From assembly GCF_023898315.1 (NCBI RefSeq), contig NC_064615.1, positions 737,039,450-737,103,449 on the forward strand: a stretch of DNA of 64,000 bases, written 5' to 3'. Made by a program: the position numbers and the translations under genes. Numbering within the stretch: position 1 is the stretch's first letter; each line of letters opens with the position of its first letter. The notes under the pieces are model-generated. The model saw only the letters and a list, made by a program, of their open reading frames with translations. It was not told the origin of the DNA and did no database searches. The DNA is from Schistocerca nitens (lineage: Eukaryota; Arthropoda; Insecta; Orthoptera; Acrididae). Of this stretch, positions 33,194 through 44,252 are shown piece after piece.

Positions 33194-33204
33194 AAACCGG
33201 AAGT

Positions 33205-35689
33205 CTCGCCATTACTCGAGAGTCATAAGCACTGCTGCTGGCCCGCGCTGACTCTTATCGCTAAGCACACAGCACTACTGAGTCGCTGCTGAATTGCTGT
33301 TCCTGTTAATAGATATCGATAAAACGAATATCGGGCTACACTGATTTGGGGTCGCACTATAGAATGGGAACGTAAAATTCCCATTTAAAAATAATTTTGT
33401 TTGTATTGGTAAACAAACCGACTTCTTCTGTTGATACTGGACGTCGTATGAAAGACGTGACGAGCAGTAATTGTGTGGACTGATTGCAGATACACAAAGT
33501 AAAAATAAAACTACAAGTACTTTCCAAAACATTAGAGGAAATGCGCCAGGAGAGTCACCCGTAATATAGGGGCTTGCGAAAGTGTTCTGTAAACTGAGAG
33601 TGGTAGAAGAGGGATTAAGACAATAGTAGCTAATAATTATTTCAAAGTAACTTGTTGCAGGAATTTACGTTAGAAACATGAAGCCAGAAGACGTGTAACT
33701 GATTAAAGACATGCTACGTACAGAAATACAATAAATGAAGGACAGATTTGATAGGCAAGATAATAATTTAAAACAACTAGCGACTGATACTGTGGGCGTA
33801 ATAAGAGAAATAAAGGTTGATGCTGAACTTTAGAACTTAATGTTGCAGGGTATATTTAAGACTCGACAGGCAAAGAAAATGCTAATTATGAACGTGTACA
33901 GGTATAACAGGCCCACCTCGAGATTCATATCCGAGAGTCTCAACAGGAGGACGATTTACTAAATCAAGCACAAATAAAATTGCTAAGGAGTTAAAGGACT
34001 TAAAACTACACGTAAAGAAAAGCATTGGTAAATATTACTGATGGCTTAAAGAAAGAAGTGTGTGGCAATATTGTAAGGTGGCTATAAATTCGCACCTTAC
34101 AAACAATCATCCACATACTTTGCCGTGATCTACAAACACAATTAGGTATGATGGGATAGGTTGTACATCGTATATATGGATATACATAGGAGACTGACAT
34201 TGTCACGTACGCCTTGTAAATAGCTGTTAACGCTTATTGCATGAAAGGTGACGGAGTGTTTTTCCTATCGGAACGGCATGATGAATGATTGCCTATACTA
34301 GTAGTGGTTGGAACGCCAGTGGAGATGAAACAGCAGGCAGAACTCAAGCTCTGGGTGGAAGGCCCGCACAGGTGTTGGTCCTGCTTAAACACAGGAAGTA
34401 GCTAGACAGACGTCGTGACACCTGAGCGCGAAGACACAATACAGGGGCGACCGGCCGCTATCGGCCGCTATTGTAGTAGGGCCGGAAGGATAACCGGATA
34501 ATACTTCCGAACTTTGCAAATCTTGGACGAAAGTGAGAGGAACGAAGAAGCGGCACCTCGGAAACCACGCAGGCTGGATTATTTCCAAGTATTTGTACTC
34601 AGAAGCGTATCATTGTATAAGTATAGGTATTTCCTCGCAAACTTTCCGCGCTGGACGACAAAACACTAAAATATGGTTGGTCGGCGTTCGGAAGAATCTG
34701 TAGAGAGGGAGAATGTTCCGTGGTTTCGGGAATATGATTCTTTATCGGAATTACGAGGGTGGGGAGCCGAGCGTTGCTCTGAGACTATTGGTGGAGAGAC
34801 GAGGCCTTCCGTTGTGATCGCCTTTGTGTGACGGTCGCTAGATATCAGCTTTGTTGGTACAGATGGACTTGCTGTCTTTGCTCTCGGGAGTGTTTATAGT
34901 TAGAACAGTTAGGCACTGTACTGTTGCGAACCTATACGATCCTGGACTTCACCTCCGGGTTGAAAGTCGTCGTTGAGTACGCAGCGTTCAGTAATTGAGA
35001 GCACTTCCTCTGCCTATACTTACGTTGAGACGTTATCTGAACTCCGTCCTTCTGGCTGGGAGTTCGCATTTCTCTTCTGTAGAACACAGAGAGGAGACAG
35101 TATTAGATTATATAAGTCAGAGGACCGCCTTTTGCCGTCCTAGTGTTTGTAAGAGTTTATTTGTGGCTGGAGTTCTTCCATCCTCGCAGACGAGTACGAG
35201 AACCATCACTTCGACGCACCGGACGCAGTACATACGGTGATATCGCAAATTGCTTCGGCTTATTAGGGCTATAAAAATTAAACAGCTGTCATCACGTTAG
35301 CTTATTTCCACTGAGGTTTCACACCTCCGTAGATCACCTTTGAAAGTAGTGTCTTCTAGTGTTTGGTACGTAGATGATGACCGTGATTTCGCTTTATTGA
35401 TATTAGACAGCGCAGTCATAATAAGGGGCAGAGTTGGGCAATTTATTAGTAATTTTACTTAGGAAATGTAAACTTAGTAATATAAAGGTTTTTTTTTTAA
35501 TCTACAATAAATATACAAGCAAGAACAGCGTTTATCTTTTAGCAGGATTAGTTGCCTTCATCATTCATTTTTGTTTAGGTTGTAATTTATAGAATTAAGA
35601 GATCCTAAGATCTGCTTCAGGGGGTAGTCAGACAGGGCCAAATCTTCATTTTAGCGTTTATTATTTTCCGTTGCGCACATTCATTTTAC
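33205..35689. other. poorly recognised; possible decayed LTR-element sequence
   Basis: 33660-33840 contains NMKPEDV-stop-LIKDMLRTEIQ and MKDRFDRQDNNLKQLATDTV, a charged helical text that may be a dead gag-like coiled coil. 34400-35250 is less AT-rich than its surroundings. No paired terminal repeats were found, so I do not name an element. Confidence 0.3.
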
Positions 35690-36395
35690 ACCCGCCTGGA
35701 GTAGCATTCTTGGAATATTAAAATGGCTAGAAATCAATTTCTGTGTTCTAATGGGTGTACAATAATATATGGAGATCGTAAGCCTGATTTTCAAAAAAAA
35801 AAAAAAATTAATTGAATGAAAACTTAGATGAAAGTTTAAGCTCTTAATGCAGCGTATGTAAATTAATTTTGGAAATGTTGTTAAGAGGGGATAAACTAAG
35901 GTGTGTGATGGTCTTCAGACGTATTTTCACAGATAGCTGAACCTGAACGAGTGCTCGGTTTAACTGAATAGTTAAGCTAGAATATGTAGTACCTAAGCTA
36001 TTATGTCTTTTTTTATTCGCCATAAAAGATACGGTTCTTCGTCTGGATCCCAGTGATGCACAAGGTCCGCTTAGCTACGTAAATCTACTGAATAAATTAG
36101 TAACAAACGAATTATTTAACGAAAATGTAGAAACGAGTGACTTGATCTTTATTTATTGCTCACATCCACGCGGAAGGAGTGACTTTTTATTTGAAGAACA
36201 CCAAGAATCACTACGTATTCGGTGTGCGTCACCATAGCCATTGAAGTAAATGGTAAAGTTATAGGATTACGTAATGCAGATTTTATAAGAAAGTATCGAG
36301 TAGTGTCTTTGAATAAATCGATAGCACAATTTGCTTTTTCTGTCCTTAAAGCTAACAGCATAAGCAGATATGATGATCTCATAGAGAAATAATTT
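35690..36395 (+). pseudogene. unidentified coding fossil
   Basis: Three stretches read like protein in consecutive but shifted frames: MARNQFLCSNGCTIIYGDRK, then CSVCKLILEMLLRGDKLRC (paired Cys), then VLRLDPSDAQGPLSYVNLLN with LVTNELFNENVETSDLIFIY. After another shift comes VNGKVIGLRNADFIRKYRVV ending DDLIEK-stop at 36392. An A run near 35800 marks one break. The Cys pairs suggest a small metal-binding module. I do not recognise the family. A transposon origin is likely given the setting. Confidence 0.35.
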
Positions 36396-37430
36396 AAATC
36401 TTATAATTTTGTAAATCTTTTCTAGTTGCTTGTTTTATTGATAATGGACGTTTTTATTTTTTAAATCTTTTACTGGTTTATTTGAAAGAAAAGTGGATAT
36501 TTGAGAGCTGACAGTATTACAGGAATTGATTAAAAGGAAGGTCAGTTGTGGACTGACAGTCATTCGATGAAGACTGATAGCATGTTTGTACAGCTAGCAG
36601 AACCTAGAAACGTGAAAGGTTCAAATCTTGGTTGGACTACGTGGGATCCATTATACTACTTCCTACACTTGCCAATATTGAAAATAATCCTCAATTTCTT
36701 AATGTGAAGAATATTGAATCATAAGCCTAAAAATTAAAGACTGTCACAGAAATATTAAGAGACTTGTGAATATGTCACATGGGGCTGAAAGTTGTTAAGT
36801 GACTTGCAATGTAAACTCAGCTACGATGAGGAAACCAATAACCTAGCACAATAATAGTTGTTACTATCTCAAATATAGGATCACAATGACAACTTCGACA
36901 ACTGCTAGTTGTTAATGAATAGTAAATTTCAAGCAGTTACTAAACTGGAAGGGTTCCAGCCAGTGGTGGCTAAAATGTTAAGGGGGGAGAGCCCTGCAAT
37001 GTGCACTGATTGCCTACACGGGGAGAGTAAGACAGTGTTTGTTGATTCTTATTCACAACGGTACCTGGGCTATCAGATGGGTGTGAACTCCTTCTAGTTA
37101 GTCGAATGGGCCAATACATCATGGGGGTCGCTCGCATCCCCTTTGTTTTGGAACATGTATTAATGAAGTGGCCTGCGTGGTTCCTTTAGGGTCATACAAA
37201 CGCATTTTTCCTGGTAATTCACTTTAAGTGTAATTTAGCGTCAACTGACTTATTGTGAACAAAAGGGCATGACTTCTGAAATGTGAATCATGTAATAATT
37301 GAGGGGAAAAAATTAACCAGATATTATAAAGGACACAATACACAGTTTTAGTTCATATCCAACAGATAGTTTTCGGTTAGCATTTGTTATCTAAAAACAT
37401 GCAGTAATATTTCCTCGAGGTAACAAGGCA
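36396..37430. other. no gene recognised
   Basis: AT-rich. A 62-codon frame at 36909-37097 has no recognised motif. Confidence 0.4.
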
Positions 37431-37482
37431 GGTTGTGGCCGAACGAAACACAAGCTTACTGTTACCAGTCACTGTTTATGTA

Positions 37483-37528
37483 TCTCCACGACGCGTTTCG
37501 AAGGTTTAAACCTCTATCATCAGGTGGA
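37483..37528 (-). ncRNA. hammerhead-ribozyme-like motif (type I, minimal stem III)
   Basis: Minus strand in order: TCCAC (stem I), CTGATGA (conserved core), a 17-nt stem II region TAGAGGTTTAAACCTTC, GAAA (core), CGCG (minimal palindromic stem III), TC (cleavage dinucleotide), GTGGA (stem I partner). Predicted cleavage lies between 37490 and 37489. Stem I has five pairs. Stem II is imperfect at its base, so activity may be lost. Hammerheads with this short palindromic stem III are known from the terminal repeats of Penelope-like retroelements. The surrounding ~300 bp is probably such a terminal fragment. Confidence 0.5.
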
Positions 37529-38434
37529 TTTACATCTGTTAGTATGATATATGTGTGTTTTGTGTTACGATTTTGGGAGAACTTGTGGCACTGTCTCCAG
37601 CGGTCACAGGTTCCTTTCACTATATTAACATATCACATGTAAACTGTCATATTATATAAACAAAGATGCTATCTGTCGTCAGGAATGCAAATGTCATTGA
37701 GAATAAATATTATTGTTAATGCTTACTAAGAGCCGGATTTTGTTGATGCTCCTGTCCTCGTAAGTAAAAAGTTCTTCCATTTTATCCGTTGACTATTTGT
37801 ACATGGCAAGTAAAACCCGTTGCTCACTAATTTTAAAATATTTAAGTTGAGAAATATTTAAGTTTTTCGTTTGGCAGTAAAAATCAAGTATATTTCCCAC
37901 TTGACATGAGAATCGAAGTAGTTTTTTTGTTGGTTGCAAGTACAACTAAACTTTAAAACATTGTTATGAACAAAACAATTGGGTCGGCATAATTTGATAT
38001 TCGGAATAACATAAAAAAACATTGGTAAAGAGCACTGGGACTAGTAAACATTGTGAATGTAAATGCATACTGTTTATACAAATGTGTAATAACGATCAAC
38101 GATGTTATCATTGTTAAGGTTTGCACAGTGGAATGTACGACTATTGTTAATAAATGATGTTGTTGTGTCAATGTGCGGAAACATGATACTGTGGAAATAT
38201 CAGTACAGTTAAAAACCGAGTGCAACTCACACTACACAAAGGTATTCAGCACATGATGTTCACCTTTTTATCAACGAAGTAGTTTATACTTTTAAACCCA
38301 GAAAAAATATTTAAAAATATTTACAAATACCAAGCCGAATGAGAACCTATACGCGCACAGAAATTGTGAGACCAGGTTACAGATAATGTATTTCCATAAG
38401 GAAAGGTAGCGTCACTTAGTTAAAACAAATTATA
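37529..38434. other. no gene seen
   Basis: AT-rich; the part to about 37720 probably belongs to the retroelement fragment that carries the hammerhead-like motif. The rest shows nothing recognisable. Confidence 0.4.
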
Positions 38435-38518
38435 TACACTATGTGATCAAAAGTATCCGGACACCCGGCTGAAAATGACTTGCAAGTCCGTGGCGCCCTC
38501 CATCAGTAATGCTGGAAT

Positions 38519-39693
38519 TCAATATGGTGTTGGCCCACCCTTAACCTTGATGACAGCTTCCACTCTCGCAGGCAAACGTTCAGTCAGGTGCTGCAAGGTT
38601 TCTTGGGGAATGGCAGCCCATTCTTCACGGAGTGCTGCACCGAGGAGAGGTATCGATGTCGGTCGATGAGGCCTGGCACGAAGTCGGCTTTGCAAACATC
38701 CCAAAGGTGTTCTTTAGGATTCAAGTCAGGACTCTGCGTAGGTTAGTCCATTACAGGGATGTGATAGTGAAGTGGAAACGTGAAGGGACACGTACAGCAC
38801 AAAAGCATACAGGCCGACCTCACCTGTTGACTGACAGAGACCGCCGACAGTTGAAGAGGGTCGTAATGTGTAATAGGTAGACATCTATCCCAGATCATCA
38901 CACAGGAATTCCAAACTGTGTAACCACTCCTCCAGAGACCGAGCATTTTGAACAGGTGCTCGATCGTGTTGAAAGATGCAGTCGTCATCCCCGAATTGCT
39001 CTTCAGCAGTGGGACGCAAGAAGGTGCTTAAAACATCAATGTAGGCTTGTGCTGTGATAGTTCCACGCCAAACAAGGGGTGCAAGCCTCCTCCATGAAAA
39101 ACACGACCGCATCATAACACCACAGCCTCAGAATTTTACTGTTGGCACTACACACGCTGGCAGATGACGTTCACCGGGCATTCGCCATACCCACACACTG
39201 CTATCGCACCGCTACATTGTTTACCGTGATTCGTCACTCCATACAACGTCTTTCCAGTGTTCAGTCGTCCATGTTTACGCTGCTTACGCCAAGCGAGGCG
39301 TCGTTTGGCGTTTAACGGCGTGATATGTGGCTTATGGGCAGCCGCTCGACCATGAAATCCAAGTTTTCTCACCTCCCGCCTAACTGCCATAGTACTTGCA
39401 GTGGATCCTCATACAGTTTGGAATTCCTGTGTGACGGTCTGGATAGATGTCTGCCTATTACACATTGTGACCCTCTTAAACTGTCGGCGGTCTCTGTCAG
39501 TCAACAGAAGAGGTCGGTATGTACGATTTTGTCCTGTATGTGTCCCATCACGTTTCCACTTCACTGTCACATCGGTAACAGTGGACCTAGGGATGTTTAG
39601 GAGTGTGGAAATCTCGTGTACAGACGTATGACACAAGTGACACCCAATGACCTGACCACGTTCGAAGTCCGTGAGTTCCGCGGAGCGCCGCAT
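38519..39693 (-). pseudogene. Tc1-like transposase, broken
   Basis: Minus-strand order: MRRSAELTDFERGQVIGCHL with an HTH region (39693-39409); REVRKLGFHGRAAAHKPHIT with LNAKRRLAWRKQRKHG (39390-39148); then ITAQAYIDVLSTFLRPTAEE and DDDCIFQHDRAPVQNARSLE (39115-38885), in which D of QHD is the second catalytic residue. After the inverted duplication, about 38745-38519 gives SPDLNPKEHLWDVC and ALREEWAAIPQETLQHLTER. The catalytic Glu is kept in NPKEHLWD. Stops and the inserted inverted segment remove function. Confidence 0.8.
38753..38930 (+). repeat. inverted copy of the transposase N-terminal segment
   Basis: The plus strand here encodes DVIVKWKREGTRTAQKHTGR with PHLLTDRDRRQLKRVVMCNR, the same peptide that the element's own transposase encodes on the minus strand at about 39590-39417 (DVTVKWKRDGTHTGQNRTYR ... 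LLTDRDRRQFKRVTMCNR). The two are roughly 85% identical inverted repeats by eye. Either a fragment of another copy was captured or an internal inversion-duplication occurred. Confidence 0.8.
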
Positions 39694-40189
39694 TCTGCTC
39701 TCTCACGATGTCTAATGGCTACTGAGGTCGCTGATATGGAGTACCTGCCAGATGGTGGCAACACAATGCATCTAATATGAAAAACGTATGTTTTTTGGGG
39801 TGTCCGGATACTTTTAATAACATAGTGTAGTTGTGACAGAAATGTTACAGATACACAAATCTACAGACATATCTAATATGATAGTGGAATTACGGAGTGT
39901 TATATTGCAGTCACAGGCCTACTCCAACATGCTATTAATATTAATTGCTGAGTTCCATTACGACATAATGAGAGTCTTGTCTACGTGTTACGCTAGACAA
40001 AATATTTTATTTTACTATACAGAGCAGTCTGCAACCTGTGTCTTCTTTTTATGAGTTCCCAGAGAACGGATAGGGGTGAAGTACAGTAGGTTTTGGACGA
40101 ATATTTTCTCCTCTGCTCAGAGAGGGATACTGGCTGCTCGACAGAAAGTAAGCTGCACGGTGCCACACAGGGACACATTCAATACGAAG

Positions 40190-41701
40190 AAATGGAAACA
40201 TAAGTATTTAAACCGACAAACTCTGGGAGATTGTAGGGGACATCAAAGCAAATATTTTTCCTTAATGTCATTTTTTCCTATGAGGAATATTTAAACCGGT
40301 AGAGGAATATTTCTCTGGCGGCAAATTAATTAAACCAACAAACACTTTTCAATTTTTTTATGATCAGGAGACAACACATTAACACAACCCAATTTTAACT
40401 GCAGTAGATTTTCAAAAATGCCTGCATTGACACGTAAACAAAGGTTACACCGTCGGATCATGTTCTGTCTGACACGGGCAAAAACCCCAGGAGTATCCTG
40501 AATTGTTCCTGCTGCTGCTACTATCCGGGCAATCAGATCCTCTTCTGATGCAACAGGAGTTGCGTAAACAAGGTTGCGCATCTCTCCCCACACAAAAAAG
40601 TCCAGAGGACATATCTGGTGATCGAGCACGCCATGGTACAGGACCACCTCTGCCAATCCACGTTTCTGGGAACCGTCGGTCCAGGAGTCGACGCACTCGA
40701 CAACTGAAATGTGCCGGCGCCCCTTCATGTTGGAACCACATGCGTTGTCTTGTAGAGAGCTGGACGTCTTCCAGCAATTCTGGCAATGCTCTAGCGAGAA
40801 AATTGTAATAGTGTCTGCCATTTAATGGCCTAGTTAGCAGATACGGCCCAATTAAACAGTCCCCAGCAACAGCGACCCACACATTAACGAAGAACGGCAC
40901 TTGATGAGCGCTAGTAATTGTGGCATGTGGGTTATCCTCACTCCAAACATGTGAATTGTGTATGTTGAAGACTCCGAACGTTGCTTCATCGGTAAACAAC
41001 ACAGAGGATGGAAATGTAGGATGCATTTCACACTGTTCCAGGTACCACTGCGAAAACTGTGCTCTGGGTGGATAATCAACTGATTCCAGGTTGTGGACAC
41101 GCTGTAAGTGAAATGGACGTAACAACTGCTCTCGAAGGACTGTTCTTTCATTCGTCTGATTCGTCCTCATGTTACGTGCAATTTCACGGGTGCAGACTGA
41201 AGGATCCTGCTCCACATGGTGCAAGACAGCTTCCTCAAATTGCAGCGTTCTTACCGTGCGACGGCGTCCCTGTCCAGGTAATCTGCTAAATGACCCGGTC
41301 TCACGCAGACGTTGGTACACAGCAGCAGAGGTCGTTTGATGCGGGATACGGCGATTAGGATATTGTTGTTGATAAACCCGCTGTGCAACTCGTCCGTTGT
41401 GGTGTGTTACGTAGTACGCACCAACCATATCAGTGTACTCACTCCAGGGGTATCGCTCCTTTAGTACACAGAGACAATGCACTACTACATTGGTGGACGG
41501 CAGTTGCCTACAACTGAAGAGCGTAATACGCCCTCTAACAACTGAAGATCATAATAAAGCCTCTAACAATTGAAGAGCGTAATACGGCCTCCACCGGTTT
41601 AAATACTCCTCATAGGAAAAAATGACATTAGGGAAAAATATTTGTTTTGATGTCCCCTACAACCTCCCAGAGTTTTTCGGTTTAAATACTTTTCACACTG
41701 T
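40190..41701 (-). mobile_element. complete DD41D-type (rosa-like) transposon with ~110-bp terminal repeats
   Basis: The plus strand at 40200-40308 and the minus strand at 41695-41590 match over about 110 bp (both AAGTATTTAAACCG, CTCTGGGAG-TTGTAGGGG, AATATTTTTCC-TAATGTCAT, CCTATGAGGA-TATTTAAACC). The minus-strand transposase lies between. Total ~1.5 kb. The right end reads CACTGTATA, consistent with a TA target; the left end is more decayed. Confidence 0.85.
40330..41482 (-). pseudogene. DD41D-type transposase, one frameshift and one catalytic change
   Basis: The minus strand reads open for 345 codons. N-terminal HTH: ERYPWSEYTDMVGAYYVTHH, GRVAQRVYQQQYPNRRIPHQ, GRRRTVRTLQFEEAVLHHVE, CTREIARNM. 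Catalytic half: SSVLFTDEATFGVFNIHNSH (first Asp), VNVWVAVAGDCLIGPYLLTR, MWFQHEGAPAHFSCRVRRLL, where the expected second Asp (HDGAPAHF) is Glu. Then WIGRGGPVPWRARSPDM and, after a frameshift near 40610, PLDFFVWGEMRNLVYATPVA with the third Asp. There are 41 residues between the second and third positions, the DD41D spacing. No clean ATG is visible at the track start; MVGAYY is a possible internal start. Nearly complete but inactive. Confidence 0.85.
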
Positions 41702-41723
41702 ATAAGGAGCAGTCGAATTAAAA

Positions 41724-42281
41724 TTGAACACCAGTCACAACAGGACCATGGAATGCTTCAATTCAAAACTATTCACCACACATTATAAGACATTTATCTC
41801 GCTGGGAGACAAATCACACGGTGTAAGATCCGGGTTGTACGGTGTATGTTGCAGTGTTTACCAACCAATTTTCCTCGAGCGTGGAGCCACAATCAATATG
41901 CGGCGCTATGAAGACAGCCTGCAGGAACTGCGACGACCCACGAAGTCAAAAAGATCAGGAATGCTGTGGGACAGACTTATCCTGTTGCACGGCAGCGCCC
42001 GCTCCCAATCTGCCAATCACACGAGGGCTACACGACATCGATTTGATTGGCAAACACGGCAACATCCTCCGTACAGCCCAGATCTTTCACCGCACGATTT
42101 TCGCATCTCTGAGGACCTGGAAAAGGACGTGTGTCGAGGTCGATTTCAGTCGGACGAGGAAATGGAAGACTGGGTAGGGTTGTGGATCCGTCAGAGGTCA
42201 AGTGCGTTTTCCGGAACAGGGATTGATCGTCTCGTCTTCCTGTGGCGTAAATGTTTTAACGCGTGTGCTGATTACTTTTGA
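41724..42281 (+). pseudogene. mariner-like transposase, C-terminal half
   Basis: 185-codon open frame. FLERGATINMRRYEDSLQEL corresponds to the mariner FLP.G.TINs.yY...L..L block. LILLHGSARSQSANHTRATR matches LLLHDNARPHsA with the catalytic Asp replaced by Gly. HPPYSPDLSPHDFRISEDLE carries the third catalytic Asp. The tail DRLVFLWRKCFNACADYF ends like mariner (RW.kCi...GdYFe). The N-terminal HTH and first Asp are missing or unrecognisable, so it is a dead fragment despite being open. Confidence 0.78.
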
Positions 42282-43734
42282 ATAGAACTATTCCATGGTT
42301 CCGTTGCGACGGGTATTCGGATTACATTCGACTGCGCTTCATAAATGGAGAAAACCATGATGGTACGTTACCCGAAAGACTGTTGCGTTTAGAGGGCTGT
42401 ATACATTCAGGATTGAGTCGATATATTCTGAGCAACAGTATTTGTGTCAACATAAACACGATATTAGTCTACGGAATCTATCATCACAGTTACTCGAACA
42501 ATGTTACATGTTACCTATAGTGAATAAACTCTACTACCATCTTGTTATGGAAGCAGTGTTGCATAGACTCCTAAATTCCTTTATTCGTTGCTCTTTCCAT
42601 TACTCCATTCGAGGAAAAATTACTTTCAGCGTAAGGAATGTAAAAACGATTTAAAGAGACAGAACTCTTAATATTTTACAAAATTATGTTTCGAATTGAA
42701 AATTGGGTGAATGCTCATTTGCCTACGTCTACCATAAGCAGTAAAATCTCTATACCACGTAGTGAGCCTGTGTAGATTCCTCCCTGACAGAGTTTGAAAT
42801 TATTACGAATGGTTTACTTAGTAGGTAAAACAGGGATTAATCACGTTACGTTGTCAATAACTACTGGCAATGTGGCAGTATTTGACGAGTGTTATAGACC
42901 AAACGTGTTGATTGATGTTTAATTGTTCTACACGCATGTGATGGCACGAGTTTCTGAGATTACTGCGCACAGATGATTCAAAAATCAAAAAATAACGTTG
43001 CTCAGTCATTCAGAAATGGACCTTAATATTTTGTAAAAAATAAAAAAATAGAAAAGCATTACGATCTAGCTTATGCCTGGATTATTTCCTCGTAGCGTGT
43101 GCGGTTCTGATAACGCTGGATATTGAAACAAGTTGGAAGTATCCTCATCTACTTCGAGAAAAGCAAGGTCCTGGCCGACTACTCATCATTTGTATTACGC
43201 ACCCAACATAAGGGAAGGCAGACATGTTTCATATTAGGTAAGGACCGTCGCCCTTTAAATACGTTGGCAATATTTCACCAGAAAATTTCTCTCCTGCGAC
43301 TTATAGTCAGCCCACTCAGGTGTCATAATTAATGTTAAATCTTGTGAAATGTATAATCCTAGTGTAACACAAATATAACGGCTGATGGACTCAGCTGACA
43401 AAAGTAAATCCTACACGGACGTAGTAAGTAGTTATATCGATACTGCTAGCGAAGCGTTTTGAGCATTTAACGTAAGGAAGTACATGGCCCTTTTCTATTC
43501 TCTTTCTAAACCAACATTTAATCGATTTGGGCGTATACCAATGTAGTGCTTGACCGCCGTCTAGTAAAGACTCGGTTGACCACAAAGGCAACGATCTTGC
43601 TTTCCTCGTTGAGTCTTGAGTTTAATGTTCGACATATCAAGATACTCAGCGTCCAGTAACACAGACATATCATTGGACATTAAACAAATATGATTTCGTT
43701 ACCCAAATCAAAAACGTGTGAGATTAGAGCTGAT
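42282..43734. other. no gene seen; 3' flank of the glycine-rich gene
   Basis: AT-rich. No coding or repeat signal that I recognise. The right part lies downstream of the minus-strand glycine-rich gene. Confidence 0.45.
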
Positions 43735-43740
43735 TTTATT
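43735..43740 (-). terminator. polyadenylation signal AATAAA
   Basis: AATAAA on the minus strand about 60 nt after the stop codon of the glycine-rich exon, correctly placed to end its transcript. Confidence 0.65.
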
Positions 43741-43799
43741 AAGATGAATGAAATAAATAAGTGACATTATCAGTTAGGGACAGCAAATTATGAGCTAGT

Positions 43800-44252
43800 C
43801 TATCGTCCGTATCCGCTTCCACCACCTCCCCCACCGCCTCCATGGCTGCCGCCGCCGCCACCGCCGCCGCCTCCGCCACCGCCGGCTCCCCCCGGGTACT
43901 GTCCGGCGCCGCCTGCTCCACCTCCCGGGTAAGAGCCCGGGTAGTGGCCTCCCGTGCTACCACCCGGGTAGTAACCGCCTCCTGGACGGTTCCCTCCACC
44001 CCCAGGATAGTAGCCTCCTCCCGGATAGCCACCTCCTGGGTAGCCCCCACCTTGGTGGTGACCACCAGGGTAGCCGCCGCCTCCAGGTCGGTGCCCTCCA
44101 CCTCCAGGATAGTAGGGACCGCTGGAATAGAAGTCACCCCCAGCATAGCCACCGCCACCTGGATATGACCCGCCGTAGTGGTGGTGGTGGTGACGGTCAC
44201 CGCCCCCACTGACTGCCGCACTCCACGCTGCGCCGCACAGCAGGCCCAGTAC
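43800..44252 (-). CDS. secreted glycine-rich protein, terminal exon
   Basis: Probable host gene, partial. The minus-strand frame has no ATG. It starts after CTTGTTGCAG, a good splice acceptor (exon from 44252), with VLGLLCGAAWSAAVSGGG, the second half of a signal peptide. The first residues should be in an upstream exon not found here. The mature part has HHHHH, then YPGGGGY/YPGGGYPGGG-type repeats, HHQGG, and an almost pure glycine C terminus ending SGYGR. About 150 residues. Such Gly/Tyr/Pro/His-rich secreted proteins are typical of insect cuticle or other extracellular matrices. The exon is very GC-rich against an AT-rich background. A polyadenylation signal follows. Exon 1 would lie beyond the transposon cluster at 44.3-49.5 kb or outside the window. 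Confidence 0.75.
   Translation of the reverse strand, partial: VLGLLCGAAWSAAVSGGGDRHHHHHYGGSYPGGGGYAGGDFYSSGPYYPGGGGHRPGGGGYPGGHHQGGGYPGGGYPGGGYYPGGGGNRPGGGYYPGGSTGGHYPGSYPGGGAGGAGQYPGGAGGGGGGGGGGGGSHGGGGGGGGSGYGR

Larger units (their letters stand above)
38437..39827 (-). mobile_element. complete Tc1-like transposon with internal inverted duplication
   Basis: 29-bp terminal inverted repeats: left begins CACTATGTGATCAAAAGTAT (38437-38465), right on the minus strand begins CACTATGTTATTAAAAGTAT (39827-39799), three mismatches overall. TA dinucleotides flank both ends (38435-38436, 39828-39829), the Tc1/mariner target duplication. 1391 bp. It encodes a broken minus-strand transposase. A ~175-bp stretch is present twice in opposite orientation inside it. 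Confidence 0.9.

Noticed and set aside
32919-33212. Pro-rich minus-strand frames
   Set aside because: Antisense of the G-rich expansion in a SINE copy.
41842-42177. 111-codon frame overlapping the mariner fragment
   Set aside because: Out-of-frame shadow; mariner motifs are in the 41724-42281 frame.
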